Shown piece after piece: positions 17,540 through 26,923 of a DNA stretch of 64,000 bases. The DNA lies in NCBI GenBank assembly GCA_963715255.1, contig CAVQRN010000004.1, forward strand, positions 248,001 through 312,000, written 5' to 3'. Every line of letters starts with the position of its first letter. Position 1 is the stretch's first letter. The stretch comes from JAHEEL01 sp963715255. Lineage in GTDB: Bacteria > Actinomycetota > Acidimicrobiia > Spongiisociales > UBA5794. The notes beneath the pieces were generated by a model. That model ran no database searches. It saw nothing but the letters and a program-made list of their open reading frames with translations, and was not told the origin of the DNA. The translations under genes and the position numbers were made by a program.

Positions 17540-17568
17540 AGTATGGCTGTTCTCGGGCGCCGCGTCAA
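17540..17568 (-). promoter_or_regulatory. Promoter of the cimA leader
   Basis: On the minus strand TTGACG (17568-17563) and CATACT (17545-17540) are separated by exactly 17 nt. The predicted start of transcription is about 3 nt before the leader-peptide ATG at 17530. Confidence 0.75.
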
Positions 17569-17593
17569 CGGTTGATTGGTTTGGATGTCGTCT

Positions 17594-17623
17594 CCGGGCA
17601 CGCACTGACGATTGCATGCCCGG
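17594..17623 (+). other. Inverted repeat upstream of trpS
   Basis: CCGGGCA and TGCCCGG flank a 16-nt loop, about 90 bp before trpS. It could be an operator or leader hairpin. I see no Trp-codon leader peptide and no T-box, so its role is unknown. Confidence 0.35.
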
Positions 17624-17712
17624 CGTTGTCTTGCTCGTGTGAACCGTTCGTGTGGGGCTCCGGTCGCTCTCCTCACTACTCTCTCCTCTCTACTTCTTTG
17701 TGAGGAGGAACG

Positions 17713-18712
17713 GTGACAGAACAGAAGAAGACGGTGTTCTCGGGTGTTCAGCCGACGGGTGCGATGCACTTCGGCGGCTACCTCGGTGCATTTCGCAACT
17801 GGGTCGCGCTCCAGCAGGATGACACCTACGACGTCATCTACTGCATCGTTGACCTCCACGCGATGACGGTCCCCTATGACCCCGCGGAGTTCAACCGCCG
17901 CCGACTCGACACGGCGAAGATGGTGCTCGCCCTCGGGATCGACCCAAACCGCTCCCTCCTCTACATGCAGAGCCAGGTACCTCAGCACGCCGAACTTGCC
18001 TGGATTCTCGGCACGTTGACACCGACAGGTGTCCTCAACCGCATGACGCAGCACAAGGACAAGATCGACAAGGGGATCCCATCGAATCTGGGTCTCTACG
18101 CATATCCCGTTCTGATGGCAGCCGACATCCTGCTATTCCACGCCGACCTGGTCCCGGTTGGAGACGACCAGAAGCAACATCTCGAAATGTCCCGCGATCT
18201 TGCCGCCCGCTTCAACAACCGGTATGGGGACGTCTTTCCCATCCCCGAACCCCTGATTCCGGAGACCGCGGCTCGAGTCATGGCCCTCGCCGAGCCGACG
18301 GCCAAGATGTCGAAGAGTGACCCGAATCCGAAGAACAGGATTGATCTCGACGACGCCCCTGATGTGATCCGCAAGAAGGTCAAGTCGGCGGTGACAGACT
18401 CCGATCCGACCGTCCGCTACGACATCGAGCAGAAACCGGGGATCTCGAACCTGCTGGAGATCATGTCGGCGACGACGGGCCGTTCGATCGACGATCTCTC
18501 CGATGAGTACGGGTCTGGTGGCTACGGTCGGTTCAAAGACGCCGTGGCGGAAGCGATCGTCGCAGAGCTTGCACCTATCCGGGCAACGCTCACGACCCTC
18601 GATGACGCGGGAAGTAGCGCGGATTCTCCAGAGGGGAGCGCTGGACGCAAGAACGCGTGCAGAACGCATCCAGCAACAAGCGAGAGACGCCGTAGGCCTG
18701 GGGAGGATCTGA
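17713..18712 (+). CDS. trpS: Tryptophanyl-tRNA synthetase (apparent +1 frameshift near the 3' end)
   Basis: Charges tRNA-Trp. The class I signature is intact: SGVQPTGAMHFGGYLGA (HIGH-like) near the N-terminus, DLHAMTV, and the KMSKS loop in AKMSKSDPNPKN. The start is GTG at 17713 after GAGGAGGAAC. Frame 1 is convincing to LTTLDD near base 18600. The expected C-terminal helix EVARILQRGA...RDAVGLGRI then continues in the next frame to TGA at 18710-18712. The unshifted frame instead runs into the downstream repeat array and stops at 18741. One extra base in GACGCGGGAA (18604-18613) explains this. It is a sequencing error or a recent mutation. Confidence 0.9.
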
Positions 18713-18872
18713 GCAGCTCAGTAGCTCGAGTAGCTGAGTAGCCGAGTAGTCAGTTGCGTTGACTGCTGCCGCGACTCGCTGGACGCATCTCCAGAGTCTT
18801 CCTCTGCTACTCCGCTACTCCGCTACTGCCCTTCTCCGCTACTCCGCTCCTCCGCTACTACCCTTCTCCTCG
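18713..18872. repeat. GTAG-unit array with inverted CTACTCCG arm
   Basis: The 195-bp trpS-guaB3 gap is mostly repeat. The 5' part has 8-nt units such as GTAGCTGA and GTAGCCGA (18721-18751). The 3' part has GCTACTCC units (about 18806-18870). The two arms are complementary in part. Confidence 0.88.
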
Positions 18873-18907
18873 CTGGCATCTTCCGTCCACACAAGGGGCC
18901 TCTTCCC

Positions 18908-20065
18908 ATGGAAATCGAGATCGGTATTGCGAAATCTGGTCGTCGGGCCTACGGGTTCGATGACATCGCCATCGTTCCGTCGCGGCGGACTCGGGATCCC
19001 GAAGACGTCGATCTGAGTTGGGAGATGGACGCCTTCACCTTCGATCTCCCACTTCTCGCAGCAGCGATGGATTCGGCGGTCAGTCCATCGACGGCGATCC
19101 AGATTGCGAGGCTGGGTGGTCTTGCCGTCCTGAACCTGGAGGGGCTCTGGACGAAGTACGAGGATCCGCGGGCAATCTACGACGAGATCTCGTCACTCCC
19201 GGACGACCAGGCGACGCAGCGCATGCAGTCGCTCTACGCCGCGCCGATCGATTCGGACCTCATCACACAACGCGTGAGGGAGATGAAGGACGCCGGCATC
19301 ATCACCGCCGCGAGCCTGACCCCTCAACACGTCACCACGTACATCGCCGCGGCCAAAGCCGGTGGGCTGGACATCCTCGTGATCCAGGGCACCGTTGTGT
19401 CGGCAGAACACGTGTCGACCAGAACCAAGCCGCTCGATCTCTTTCAGTTCATCCGCGACGTCGAGATGCCGGTCATCGTCGGCGGTGTTGCGTCCTACTC
19501 AGGAGCGCTGCATCTCATGCGCACCGGAGCCGTCGCCGTCCTCGTCGGTGTTGGACCAGGCGCCGCATGCACGACCAGGGGCGTACTCGGAATCGGCGTT
19601 CCGCAGGCGACCGCGATCGCGGATGCAGCCGGGGCCCGTACGCGATATCTCGAAGAGACGGGCCGCTACGTCCACGTCGTCGCCGACGGCGGCATGCGCA
19701 CCGGCGGCGACATCTCCAAGGCGATCGCGGTTGGGGCCGACGCGGTCATGCTGGGCTCCCCATTCGCGGCAACCGAGGAAGCACCGGGAAACGGCGTGCA
19801 TTGGGGGATGGCTACGTTCCATCCAACGCTGCCCCGCGGCTCGCGTGTGCGGGTCGGGACCATCGGGACGATCGAAGAACTGCTCCTTGGACCAGCCCAC
19901 GAGAACGACGGCAAACGCAACCTGTTCGGAGCCCTCAGAACCTCGATGGCGACCACCGGGTATGCGAATGTGAAGGAGTTTCAGAAGGCCGAGGTGATGG
20001 TGGCACCCGCGCTGCAGACCGAGGGGAAGCAGCTTCAGCGTTCGCAAGGCGTGGGGATGGGCTGA
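18908..20065 (+). CDS. guaB3: GuaB3 family IMP dehydrogenase-related protein
   Basis: A 385-aa member of the GuaB3 branch of the IMP dehydrogenase/GMP reductase family, common in actinobacteria and without the CBS pair. The TIM-barrel start EIGIAKSGRRAYGFDDIAIVPSRRTRDPEDV is diagnostic. The catalytic loop is GPGAACTTRGVLGIG with the nucleophile C221. VVADGGMRTGGDISKAIAVGADAVMLGSP binds phosphate. The reaction in vivo is not fixed by sequence, but the position one base before guaA supports a guanine-nucleotide role. Confidence 0.93.
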   Translation: MEIEIGIAKSGRRAYGFDDIAIVPSRRTRDPEDVDLSWEMDAFTFDLPLLAAAMDSAVSPSTAIQIARLGGLAVLNLEGLWTKYEDPRAIYDEISSLPDDQATQRMQSLYAAPIDSDLITQRVREMKDAGIITAASLTPQHVTTYIAAAKAGGLDILVIQGTVVSAEHVSTRTKPLDLFQFIRDVEMPVIVGGVASYSGALHLMRTGAVAVLVGVGPGAACTTRGVLGIGVPQATAIADAAGARTRYLEETGRYVHVVADGGMRTGGDISKAIAVGADAVMLGSPFAATEEAPGNGVHWGMATFHPTLPRGSRVRVGTIGTIEELLLGPAHENDGKRNLFGALRTSMATTGYANVKEFQKAEVMVAPALQTEGKQLQRSQGVGMG

Positions 20066-20066
20066 C

Positions 20067-21632
20067 GTGGCGACGACCGCGACCGGGCATGCCTCGGACG
20101 GTGACTTTGACCGTGTCCTGGTGGTCGACTTCGGAGCCCAATACGCCCAGTTGATCGCACGCCGGGTTCGGGAAGCACACGTATTCTCGGAGATCGTTCC
20201 ACGTGACATATCCGCCGACGAGGTAGCAGGCCGGACACCGGTCGGGATCATCCTGTCGGGTGGTCCCGCCTCCGTATATGAGGCCGGGGCATATGGAATC
20301 GACAATGGGATCTTTGACCTTGGGATTCCGGTGCTCGGCATTTGCTACGGGCATCAGATCCTGGCGAACGGTCTGGGCGGCACCGTCGAACGAAACGACG
20401 TCGCCGAGTACGGACCCGCGAATCTCACCGTCACTGCCGACGCGGTCCTGTTCGCCGGTCTCCCCGTCGAACAAACCGTCTGGATGAGCCATAGCGACGC
20501 GGTGACCGCACCCCCTCCCGGCTTCGTCGTTACGGCGTCCACCGGCGACTCACCGGTCGCGGCGATGGAGGACACGAGCCGGGGACTGTATGGCGTGCAG
20601 TTCCACCCCGAAGTGGCGCACACCCCGCGTGGCCAGGAGATCCTCAAGCACTTCCTCTACGACGCATGCCGGGCACGCCCGACATGGACGCATGTCGGGA
20701 TCATCGAGCAATCCGTCACCGCCATCAGGGAGGAAGTCGGCGAGGGCACGGTGATCTGTGGGCTGTCGGGCGGTGTCGATTCTTCGGTGGCTGCGGCGCT
20801 GGTCCACAAGGCAATCGGCGACCAGCTCGTCTGCGTATTCGTCGACCACGGTCTGCTGCGCAAGGGAGAAGCAGAACAGGTTGATGAGACGTTCCGTCGC
20901 ACCTTCAACATGAACCTCATCCATGTGAAGGCAGAGGATCGGTTCCTCGATGCGCTCGAAGGCGTCACCGACCCGGAGCGCAAGCGCATGATCATCGGTG
21001 AGACGTTCATACGGGTGTTCGAAGAGGTGGCGACCGATCTCTCGGATGCCAAGTACCTGGTCCAGGGGACCCTGTACCCCGACGTGATCGAGTCGGGTAC
21101 CAAGGATGCTGCGAAGATCAAGAGCCACCACAATGTCGGTGGCCTTCCCGAAGATATGACGCTCTCGCTGATCGAGCCGCTGCGGGACCTCTTCAAGGAC
21201 GAGGTTCGCTCCGTCGGCGAGGAACTGGGCCTTCCGGAAGAGATCGTTTGGCGCCAGCCCTTCCCGGGACCCGGGCTTGCGGTGCGCATCATCGGGGACG
21301 TGACCAGAGAGCGGCTCGACATCCTCCGCGAGGCCGACGCAATCGTCCTCGACGAGATCCGCAAAGCCGGGCTTCACCGTGAGCTGTGGCAGACGTTCGG
21401 TGTGTTGCCGGCGATCCGGACGGTCGGGGTCCAGGGCGACGGCCGAACCTACGCCTACCCGTTGATCGTACGGGCCGTGACCTCCGATGATGCGATGACC
21501 GCTGATTGGGCTCGACTGCCGTACGACGTGCTGGCGGCAATCTCGTCTCGGGTGATCAACGAAGTCCCCGGGATCAATCGTGTCGCCTACGACGTCTCCT
21601 CGAAGCCCCCCGCGACGATCGAGTGGGAGTAG
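20067..21632 (+). CDS. guaA: GMP synthase (glutamine-hydrolysing)
   Basis: Converts XMP to GMP using glutamine and ATP. The product, 521 aa, has an N-terminal class I glutaminase with the nucleophile C93 in LGICYGHQ and H180/E182 in QFHPE. The ATP pyrophosphatase domain has the loop LSGGVDSS at residues 233-240. The C-terminal dimerisation domain ends NRVAYDVSSKPPATIEWE. The start is GTG at 20067, one base after guaB3. The TAG stop directly abuts a repeat tract. Confidence 0.97.
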   Translation: MATTATGHASDGDFDRVLVVDFGAQYAQLIARRVREAHVFSEIVPRDISADEVAGRTPVGIILSGGPASVYEAGAYGIDNGIFDLGIPVLGICYGHQILANGLGGTVERNDVAEYGPANLTVTADAVLFAGLPVEQTVWMSHSDAVTAPPPGFVVTASTGDSPVAAMEDTSRGLYGVQFHPEVAHTPRGQEILKHFLYDACRARPTWTHVGIIEQSVTAIREEVGEGTVICGLSGGVDSSVAAALVHKAIGDQLVCVFVDHGLLRKGEAEQVDETFRRTFNMNLIHVKAEDRFLDALEGVTDPERKRMIIGETFIRVFEEVATDLSDAKYLVQGTLYPDVIESGTKDAAKIKSHHNVGGLPEDMTLSLIEPLRDLFKDEVRSVGEELGLPEEIVWRQPFPGPGLAVRIIGDVTRERLDILREADAIVLDEIRKAGLHRELWQTFGVLPAIRTVGVQGDGRTYAYPLIVRAVTSDDAMTADWARLPYDVLAAISSRVINEVPGINRVAYDVSSKPPATIEWE

Positions 21633-21755
21633 GAGGCTGACAGCTGACAGCCCAACAGCCCACAGACGTACGTAGTGCGGTTTGGCGGGCACAGAGAGGC
21701 TGAGGGTCTTCTTGCCGGTTGCCGGTTGCCTGTCTCCTGTTGCCTGTTGCCTCAG
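21633..21755. repeat. Inverted array of CTGACAG and GCCGGTT/GTTGCCT units
   Basis: The tract begins at the guaA stop with CTGACAG repeats and CCAACAG/CCCACAG variants. After a 45-bp unique segment it continues with 7-nt GCCGGTT and CTGTTGC units (21712-21755). Confidence 0.8.
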
Positions 21756-21832
21756 ATCCCCGTAACCCTCAAGCGAGGTCGGTCCTGGGTCGATATCTGC
21801 ACGACGGGAACGCGAAGGTCTGAGGTACATCC

Positions 21833-24418
21833 GTGAGTTGGAGCAGCGACCCAGAGTTGCAGCAAATGTTCATTGAGGAGGTGGCGGAGCGATCTGCTCG
21901 CCTCGTCGAGGGAGCACAGGCGCTGTATGCAGGAACGATCACGCCGCAAGAAGCCGGCGAACTGCTCCGCGAGGGGCACACCATCAAGGGCACCGGCCGG
22001 GTCATGGGATACGACGACATCGCTTCCGCCGGCCTCATGCTCGAAATGCTCTGGAGATGGATCCAGCACGGAGACCTCACACCGGAGCCGGTATTCGGTC
22101 GCGTTCTGGAGGTTCTCAGTTCCGCGATACCGCGCGCGCTCGATGACCCAACCGAACTCGTCGAGGCGATGGCCGCCGTTCATGAGTTTTTGAAAGGGGA
22201 GTTGCTCCCCGAAGTGCTACCGCCGACCCCGGTGATTGATCCGCAGGTGGCGTCCGCTGGCGCCGCGCCGTCTGTTCCCGTTCCATCCAGCCCCTCGCCG
22301 GCTGTGGTTCGACCGATCGGGAACGACGCCATCATCCGCTTCGAGACCCTTGGCGAAGTGCCGGCCGAAGTGCCGATCGCGGCTGCGGAGATTGCCGATG
22401 TCGGGGCAGAGAGCGAACTCGACAGTCCCGATGTGGAGCGTGAAGCCGAGAAGCCAATGTCGGCCCAGGAGGCATTTGCCGCTCTCCGCCGATCGATGCA
22501 GGCAGAGGATTCTGGCTCGGCCACCATCGCTCCGGAGGAAGCAGTAGACGACGCGGAGGAACCGACCAGCGGTGCTCCGATCGACGCTGAGGAGACGGCT
22601 GTCGACGGCGCAATCGCCTCGGTCATCGAATTCCCCCGAGCTGCGGCGCGAGCTGTTGTCGACGACACCCATGACCGTGAAGTGCGCCACGACCGCCTGA
22701 ACGAAGGTGCATCACCCGACACCAGTGATGTGGTTGTGTTGCCGTCGAATGCAAAATCGGCCGCGCGAGCCTCGATGGAGTCGACCGATCTGGGCGGTCT
22801 TGTGGGAGCCGTGCAGACCTGGGCGAGTGAAGAAGCGATCTCGATCAATGCAGGGCAGCTGTACGGCCTCGTGAACCACATCGTCTCGCTTCGGATGGAT
22901 GTTGCGTCGGTCAAGGATCAACTCGCCGCGCTCGCCGAGATTGCCGCTGCCGACCCATTCTTCGCCGAACGTATCTCACAGATCTCGGAAGGCATGAATC
23001 CGATCGATCAGGCATCGGAACGGATCGAGGCACGGGCACTCGGCCTTGCCGCGGTACCGCTCCGGGACCTCACCAACACGCTCCCGCAGCTGGGTCGCTA
23101 CCTGAGTCGGAAGACGGCGAAGGAGATCCGAATCGAGTTGGTCGGCGACGATATTCCCGTCGATCGCCAGGTATTGGATCGACTGGGCGATGCCATCAGA
23201 CAACTCGTCGTCAATGCGGCGGTGCACGGCATCGAAGCTGTGGATCTGAGGCTTGGGGCCGGAAAGTCCGGGACCGGAGTCATCCGCGTCGAGTCGCGAA
23301 AGACGGATGTCAATCTGGAGGTCTCGGTCGTCGACGACGGCCGCGGCATCGACTGGAGCGCAATCCGGGACAAAGGACTGAAGCTGAACCTCCTCGAAAC
23401 CACGGCCGACCTGTCGCAAGAGGCTCTCCGTTCGCTGCTCTATCAATCTGGGTTCTCAACCAGTGAGACGGCCGACGAACTCGCCGGCGACGGCGCGGGC
23501 CTTGCGACCGTTCGCAAGGCCGTGGAGTCCATGAACGGCTCGCTCACGATCGAGAGTGTTCCGGGGAAGCGGACCACCGTGTCGATGGTGGTACCGCTTC
23601 ACCAGGCCATGCAGAAGGCGCTGCTGGTGATGGCCGGGGGCATCATGTGGGGCATCCCCGAGACCGGTGTGTACGACGTCATCGAGATGAATCTGGCGAC
23701 GATTGCAGGCACGGATCGGGCAACGGTTCTCGAGCGGAGCGACGGGAACATCCCATACGCATCGTTCGGCGATCTGATGGGTGTTGCAGCCGAGGGTGTG
23801 CCTACGTCGATCGTGATCGCAGCGAGCGCGGCCGGTTCGATTGCACTTGGGGTAGAAGCGGTCATCGGGACACGCCGCGTCGCGGCTAAGGAACTCGGCG
23901 CCGTCCTTGCAGACTTCGACGCGGTAACCGGTGCGGCGTTGCTTGGTGGAGAGGAAGTGGTTCTGCTCGTCGACACGACCCGTCTCGCCGAACGGCAACG
24001 TGAATCAGCATCCGATGCTTCCGGATTCTCCCCGGCGCACATCCTCATCGTCGACGATTCTCGTGGTGTCCAGCAGGTTGTTTCATCCGCCCTCGCGACG
24101 AGTGGATTCAATACCTCGGTTGCGGCAAGCGTCGCGGATGCGCTCGGTGCACTCCACTCCGGGTCCTTCGACGCGATTGTGGTCGACTTCTCGATGCCTC
24201 GGGCCGATGGGGTGGCGCTGGCCCACATGGTTCGACAGCGACACGGCGACATCCCGATGGTGATGCTCTCAGGCGTCGCAGAAGGTGAGGACGTCGATCG
24301 GGCCCGTGAGGCCGGTGTTGATGCGTTCTTCGGCAAGGCCGACTTCCGTGAAGGTGGCCTTGCAGAGAAGCTGAGAGAGTTGATCTCGGCCCGCAGAGCC
24401 AGAGAGCAAACGGCGTGA
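21833..24418 (+). CDS. Orphan CheA-type hybrid histidine kinase with receiver domain
   Basis: An 861-aa signalling kinase. The N-terminal Hpt domain carries the phospho-accepting H49 in REGHTIKGTGRVMGYDD. A long acidic, Pro/Ala-rich linker follows (about residues 130-330). The CheA-like ATPase shows the N box QLVVNAAVHGIE, DDGRGIDW and GAGLATVRKAVESMNG. A CheW-like domain spans about 580-720. The C-terminal receiver (736-861) has the acidic pair D741/D742, the phosphorylation site D785 in VVDFSMPRADG and K835. GTG at 21833 is the start. No cheW, cheY, receptor or pilus genes are nearby, so the input and output are unknown. Confidence 0.88.
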   Translation: MSWSSDPELQQMFIEEVAERSARLVEGAQALYAGTITPQEAGELLREGHTIKGTGRVMGYDDIASAGLMLEMLWRWIQHGDLTPEPVFGRVLEVLSSAIPRALDDPTELVEAMAAVHEFLKGELLPEVLPPTPVIDPQVASAGAAPSVPVPSSPSPAVVRPIGNDAIIRFETLGEVPAEVPIAAAEIADVGAESELDSPDVEREAEKPMSAQEAFAALRRSMQAEDSGSATIAPEEAVDDAEEPTSGAPIDAEETAVDGAIASVIEFPRAAARAVVDDTHDREVRHDRLNEGASPDTSDVVVLPSNAKSAARASMESTDLGGLVGAVQTWASEEAISINAGQLYGLVNHIVSLRMDVASVKDQLAALAEIAAADPFFAERISQISEGMNPIDQASERIEARALGLAAVPLRDLTNTLPQLGRYLSRKTAKEIRIELVGDDIPVDRQVLDRLGDAIRQLVVNAAVHGIEAVDLRLGAGKSGTGVIRVESRKTDVNLEVSVVDDGRGIDWSAIRDKGLKLNLLETTADLSQEALRSLLYQSGFSTSETADELAGDGAGLATVRKAVESMNGSLTIESVPGKRTTVSMVVPLHQAMQKALLVMAGGIMWGIPETGVYDVIEMNLATIAGTDRATVLERSDGNIPYASFGDLMGVAAEGVPTSIVIAASAAGSIALGVEAVIGTRRVAAKELGAVLADFDAVTGAALLGGEEVVLLVDTTRLAERQRESASDASGFSPAHILIVDDSRGVQQVVSSALATSGFNTSVAASVADALGALHSGSFDAIVVDFSMPRADGVALAHMVRQRHGDIPMVMLSGVAEGEDVDRAREAGVDAFFGKADFREGGLAEKLRELISARRAREQTA

Positions 24419-24420
24419 TC

Positions 24421-24525
24421 GAGTAGCTGAGTAGCTGAGTAGCCGAGAATCGTCGACGTCCGTATGTGAACACTTGTCTGAGCAGTTCTCCCCCTACTCC
24501 GCTACTCGGCTACTCGGCTACTCGC
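24421..24525. repeat. Inverted GTAGCTGA / CTACTCGG array
   Basis: The 5' arm has three 8-nt GAGTAGCT/GAGTAGCC units (24421-24447). The 3' arm has four CTACTCGG-type units (24494-24525). The arms are largely complementary. The array starts 2 bp after the kinase stop. Confidence 0.88.
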
Positions 24526-24562
24526 TTACTTACCCGCATGTAGTTCCCGCACGCGGGCCCGG

Positions 24563-24568
24563 TACAAT
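24563..24568 (+). promoter_or_regulatory. -10 element of pcrA
   Basis: TACAAT, one mismatch from consensus, ends 9 nt before the pcrA ATG. This implies a 5' leader of only about 3 nt. The -35 is not clear. Confidence 0.5.
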
Positions 24569-24577
24569 CCTGCGCCC

Positions 24578-26758
24578 ATGCCCGATTCCCCTCTTCTCCG
24601 CGACCTCAACCCTGCGCAACGCCACGCTGTTGCCATCACCGAGGGGCCGGTTCTGGTGGTGGCGGGCGCCGGGTCCGGCAAGACCCGCGTCCTCACGTAC
24701 CGAATCGCCCACTTGATCCGCGACATGGGCGTCTCGCCGTACTCGATCCTGGCGATCACGTTCACGAACAAGGCTGCGAGCGAGATGAGGGAACGAGTGG
24801 CGAGCCTGATTGGGCGGGTCGCCGACGGCATGTGGGTCTCGACGTTCCACAGCGCATGCGTCCGCATCCTCCGCCGAGAGGCACCACGCCTCGGGTACCG
24901 GTCATCGTTCACGATCTACGATGATGCCGATTCGGTGCGACTCGTCACGATGTGCATCCGCGACCTCGATCTCGACCCCAAGCGCTTCCCACCCAAGGCG
25001 ATCCGGGCGACGATCTCGAATGCGAAGAACGAACTCATCGACTACGAAACGTTCGCCGACAGTGGGGAAGGGTTCTACCACGAGAAGGCCGCCGATGTCT
25101 ATCGGCTCTACCAGCAGCGCCTTGTTGAAGCATCGGCCGTTGACTTCGACGACATCCTGATGCTCACGGTCGACATCCTCCGAGCGTTCCCTGACGTCCT
25201 GGTTCACTGGCAGGAACGATTTCGGTACCTTCTGGTGGACGAGTACCAGGACACGAACCACGCCCAGTACATGCTCGTCAAACTCCTCGCAGCGAAGCAC
25301 CGGAACGTCTTCGTCGTCGGCGACTCCGACCAGTCCGTCTATGCCTTCCGCGGCGCCGACATGCGCAACATCCTGGACTTCGAGAAGGACTATGACGACG
25401 CCACCGTCGTGCTCCTCGAGCAGAACTACCGATCGACCCAGACGATCCTCGACGCGGCCAACGCCGTGATCTCTCAGAACGACTCCAGGAAGCCGAAACG
25501 CCTCTGGACCGATGAAGGCGCAGGTGAGCCGATCGTCACTCATGAGGCACAAGACGAACAGGCTGAAGCAGCGTTCATCGCCGGCCGGATACGCGATCTC
25601 GAAGACGAAGGGACGGCTCTCTCCGACATCGCCGCGTTCTACCGCACCAACGCTCAGAGTCGCGTGATCGAAGAGGTCTTCGTTCGCTACGGCGTTCCCT
25701 ATCAGGTCGTCGGCGGTCTGAAGTACTACGACCGTCGCGAGGTCAAAGACGCACTCGCCTACTTGCGCAGCATCGTGAACCCGGACGACCAGGTCGCGTT
25801 GAAACGAATCATCAACAGACCAAGGAGAGCGATCGGAGACACGAGCGTCGCACACATCGACCGGTTCGCAGAAGCTCACGGGATCGGCTTCTTCGAGGCG
25901 CTGCGTCGAGTCGACGAGAACCCACGGTTGACGGCGCGAGCCCAACGCTCCATCGAGGAATTCGTCGCTCTCATGGACCACCTCCTCGAGCGAGCCGGCG
26001 ACGGACCCGCGGCAGCGATCGAGGCCGTCCTCGACGAGACCGGGTATCTCGACATGATCCGATCGGATCGATCGATCGAGGCGATGGGCCGCGAGGAGAA
26101 TCTCCGGGAACTTGCCTCAGCCGTCGCCGAATTCGAGGAGATCGGCCCGGCATCGATGGGCCCCGCGGAGTGGTCCGAACTCGATGCGATGACGAAACTC
26201 GGGCTCTTCCTCGAAGCGATCAGCCTGGTCGCCGACATCGACGCCTACGAAGACCGCGACCAGGTGACCTTGATGACGCTCCACAATGCGAAGGGGTTGG
26301 AGTTTCCCGTTGTGTTCATCACCGGCATGGAGGACGGCGTCTTTCCCCATTTCCGATCGCTCGGAAACTCGACCGAACTCGAGGAAGAGAGACGCCTGTG
26401 TTATGTGGGGATCACAAGAGCCGAACAGCGGCTCTTCCTCACCCGTGCGTGGAATCGGAATCTCTGGGGACAGTCGCAGTACAACGGTCCGAGCCGGTTC
26501 CTCGGCGAGATTCCCGAGCACTTGACGACGAGCGTCAAGCGCACGAGCGGGCCGACGCGAGCGACGCTCCAGAAGCCCCGTGACACCGGGAATGGCGTGG
26601 AGATCACGAACGGCGACCGCGTCCGGCACACCCACTGGGGTGACGGAATCGTCGTCGAAGTGATCGGCCGCGGCGAGGCCGCCGAGGCGGTTGTCGCGTT
26701 CCAGGGCGTGGGAGAGAAGCGTCTCCTGCTGGCATGGGCCCCGCTGGAGAAGGTTTGA
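24578..26758 (+). CDS. pcrA: ATP-dependent DNA helicase PcrA/UvrD family
   Basis: A 3'-5' superfamily 1A helicase for repair and replication restart, 726 aa. Motif I is AGAGSGKT (residues 29-36). Motif Ia includes ITFTNKAASEMRERV, motif II is VDEYQDTN, motif III GDSDQSVYAFRGAD and motif IV QNYRST. Motif V is TLHNAKGLEFPVVF, with VGITRAEQRLFLT after it. The C-terminal HTHWGDGIVV element is the PcrA RNA-polymerase-interaction motif region, which argues for PcrA/UvrD1 over other UvrD-like helicases. Confidence 0.95.
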   Translation: MPDSPLLRDLNPAQRHAVAITEGPVLVVAGAGSGKTRVLTYRIAHLIRDMGVSPYSILAITFTNKAASEMRERVASLIGRVADGMWVSTFHSACVRILRREAPRLGYRSSFTIYDDADSVRLVTMCIRDLDLDPKRFPPKAIRATISNAKNELIDYETFADSGEGFYHEKAADVYRLYQQRLVEASAVDFDDILMLTVDILRAFPDVLVHWQERFRYLLVDEYQDTNHAQYMLVKLLAAKHRNVFVVGDSDQSVYAFRGADMRNILDFEKDYDDATVVLLEQNYRSTQTILDAANAVISQNDSRKPKRLWTDEGAGEPIVTHEAQDEQAEAAFIAGRIRDLEDEGTALSDIAAFYRTNAQSRVIEEVFVRYGVPYQVVGGLKYYDRREVKDALAYLRSIVNPDDQVALKRIINRPRRAIGDTSVAHIDRFAEAHGIGFFEALRRVDENPRLTARAQRSIEEFVALMDHLLERAGDGPAAAIEAVLDETGYLDMIRSDRSIEAMGREENLRELASAVAEFEEIGPASMGPAEWSELDAMTKLGLFLEAISLVADIDAYEDRDQVTLMTLHNAKGLEFPVVFITGMEDGVFPHFRSLGNSTELEEERRLCYVGITRAEQRLFLTRAWNRNLWGQSQYNGPSRFLGEIPEHLTTSVKRTSGPTRATLQKPRDTGNGVEITNGDRVRHTHWGDGIVVEVIGRGEAAEAVVAFQGVGEKRLLLAWAPLEKV

Positions 26759-26911
26759 TCCGGCGTCATCGATCAGGGCCGCACGATCGTCAACGCCTCC
26801 GTGGACGTGGACGACCGCAAGCGAGCAGAGCCTGCCGAAGTGATCGCTGCATTCGAAGCGTTGTGCCTTCAGACATCCGGGGACGCTCCTTCCGTGTACC
26901 GGGCACCGTCC

Positions 26912-26917
26912 TACCAT
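26912..26917 (+). promoter_or_regulatory. -10 hexamer of a leaderless promoter for the nitronate monooxygenase
   Basis: TACCAT ends exactly 6 nt before the GTG start at 26924, so the predicted transcription start is the first base of the start codon. Confidence 0.5.
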
Positions 26918-26923
26918 GATGGC

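Noticed and set aside
17541..17712. Trp leader peptide or T-box upstream of trpS
   Set aside because: No frame with tandem TGG codons and a start, and no T-box specifier or terminator pair, could be found. Only one inverted repeat is visible.
18604..18613. Programmed ribosomal frameshift at the shared GACGCGGGA motif
   Set aside because: The affected genes are unrelated, no slippery heptamer or stimulatory structure is evident, and the sign differs in the acyl-CoA dehydrogenase. Consensus error is simpler.
18713..18741. Arg-rich C-terminus of trpS as read in the unshifted frame
   Set aside because: This end is produced by the frame break and the repeat array. The conserved C-terminal helix lies in the next frame.
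26801..26923. Upstream start for the nitronate monooxygenase
   Set aside because: The extra 41 residues are unlike the family, whose N-terminus begins at the QGGMGAG strand. The GTG at 26924 has a well-placed -10 motif.
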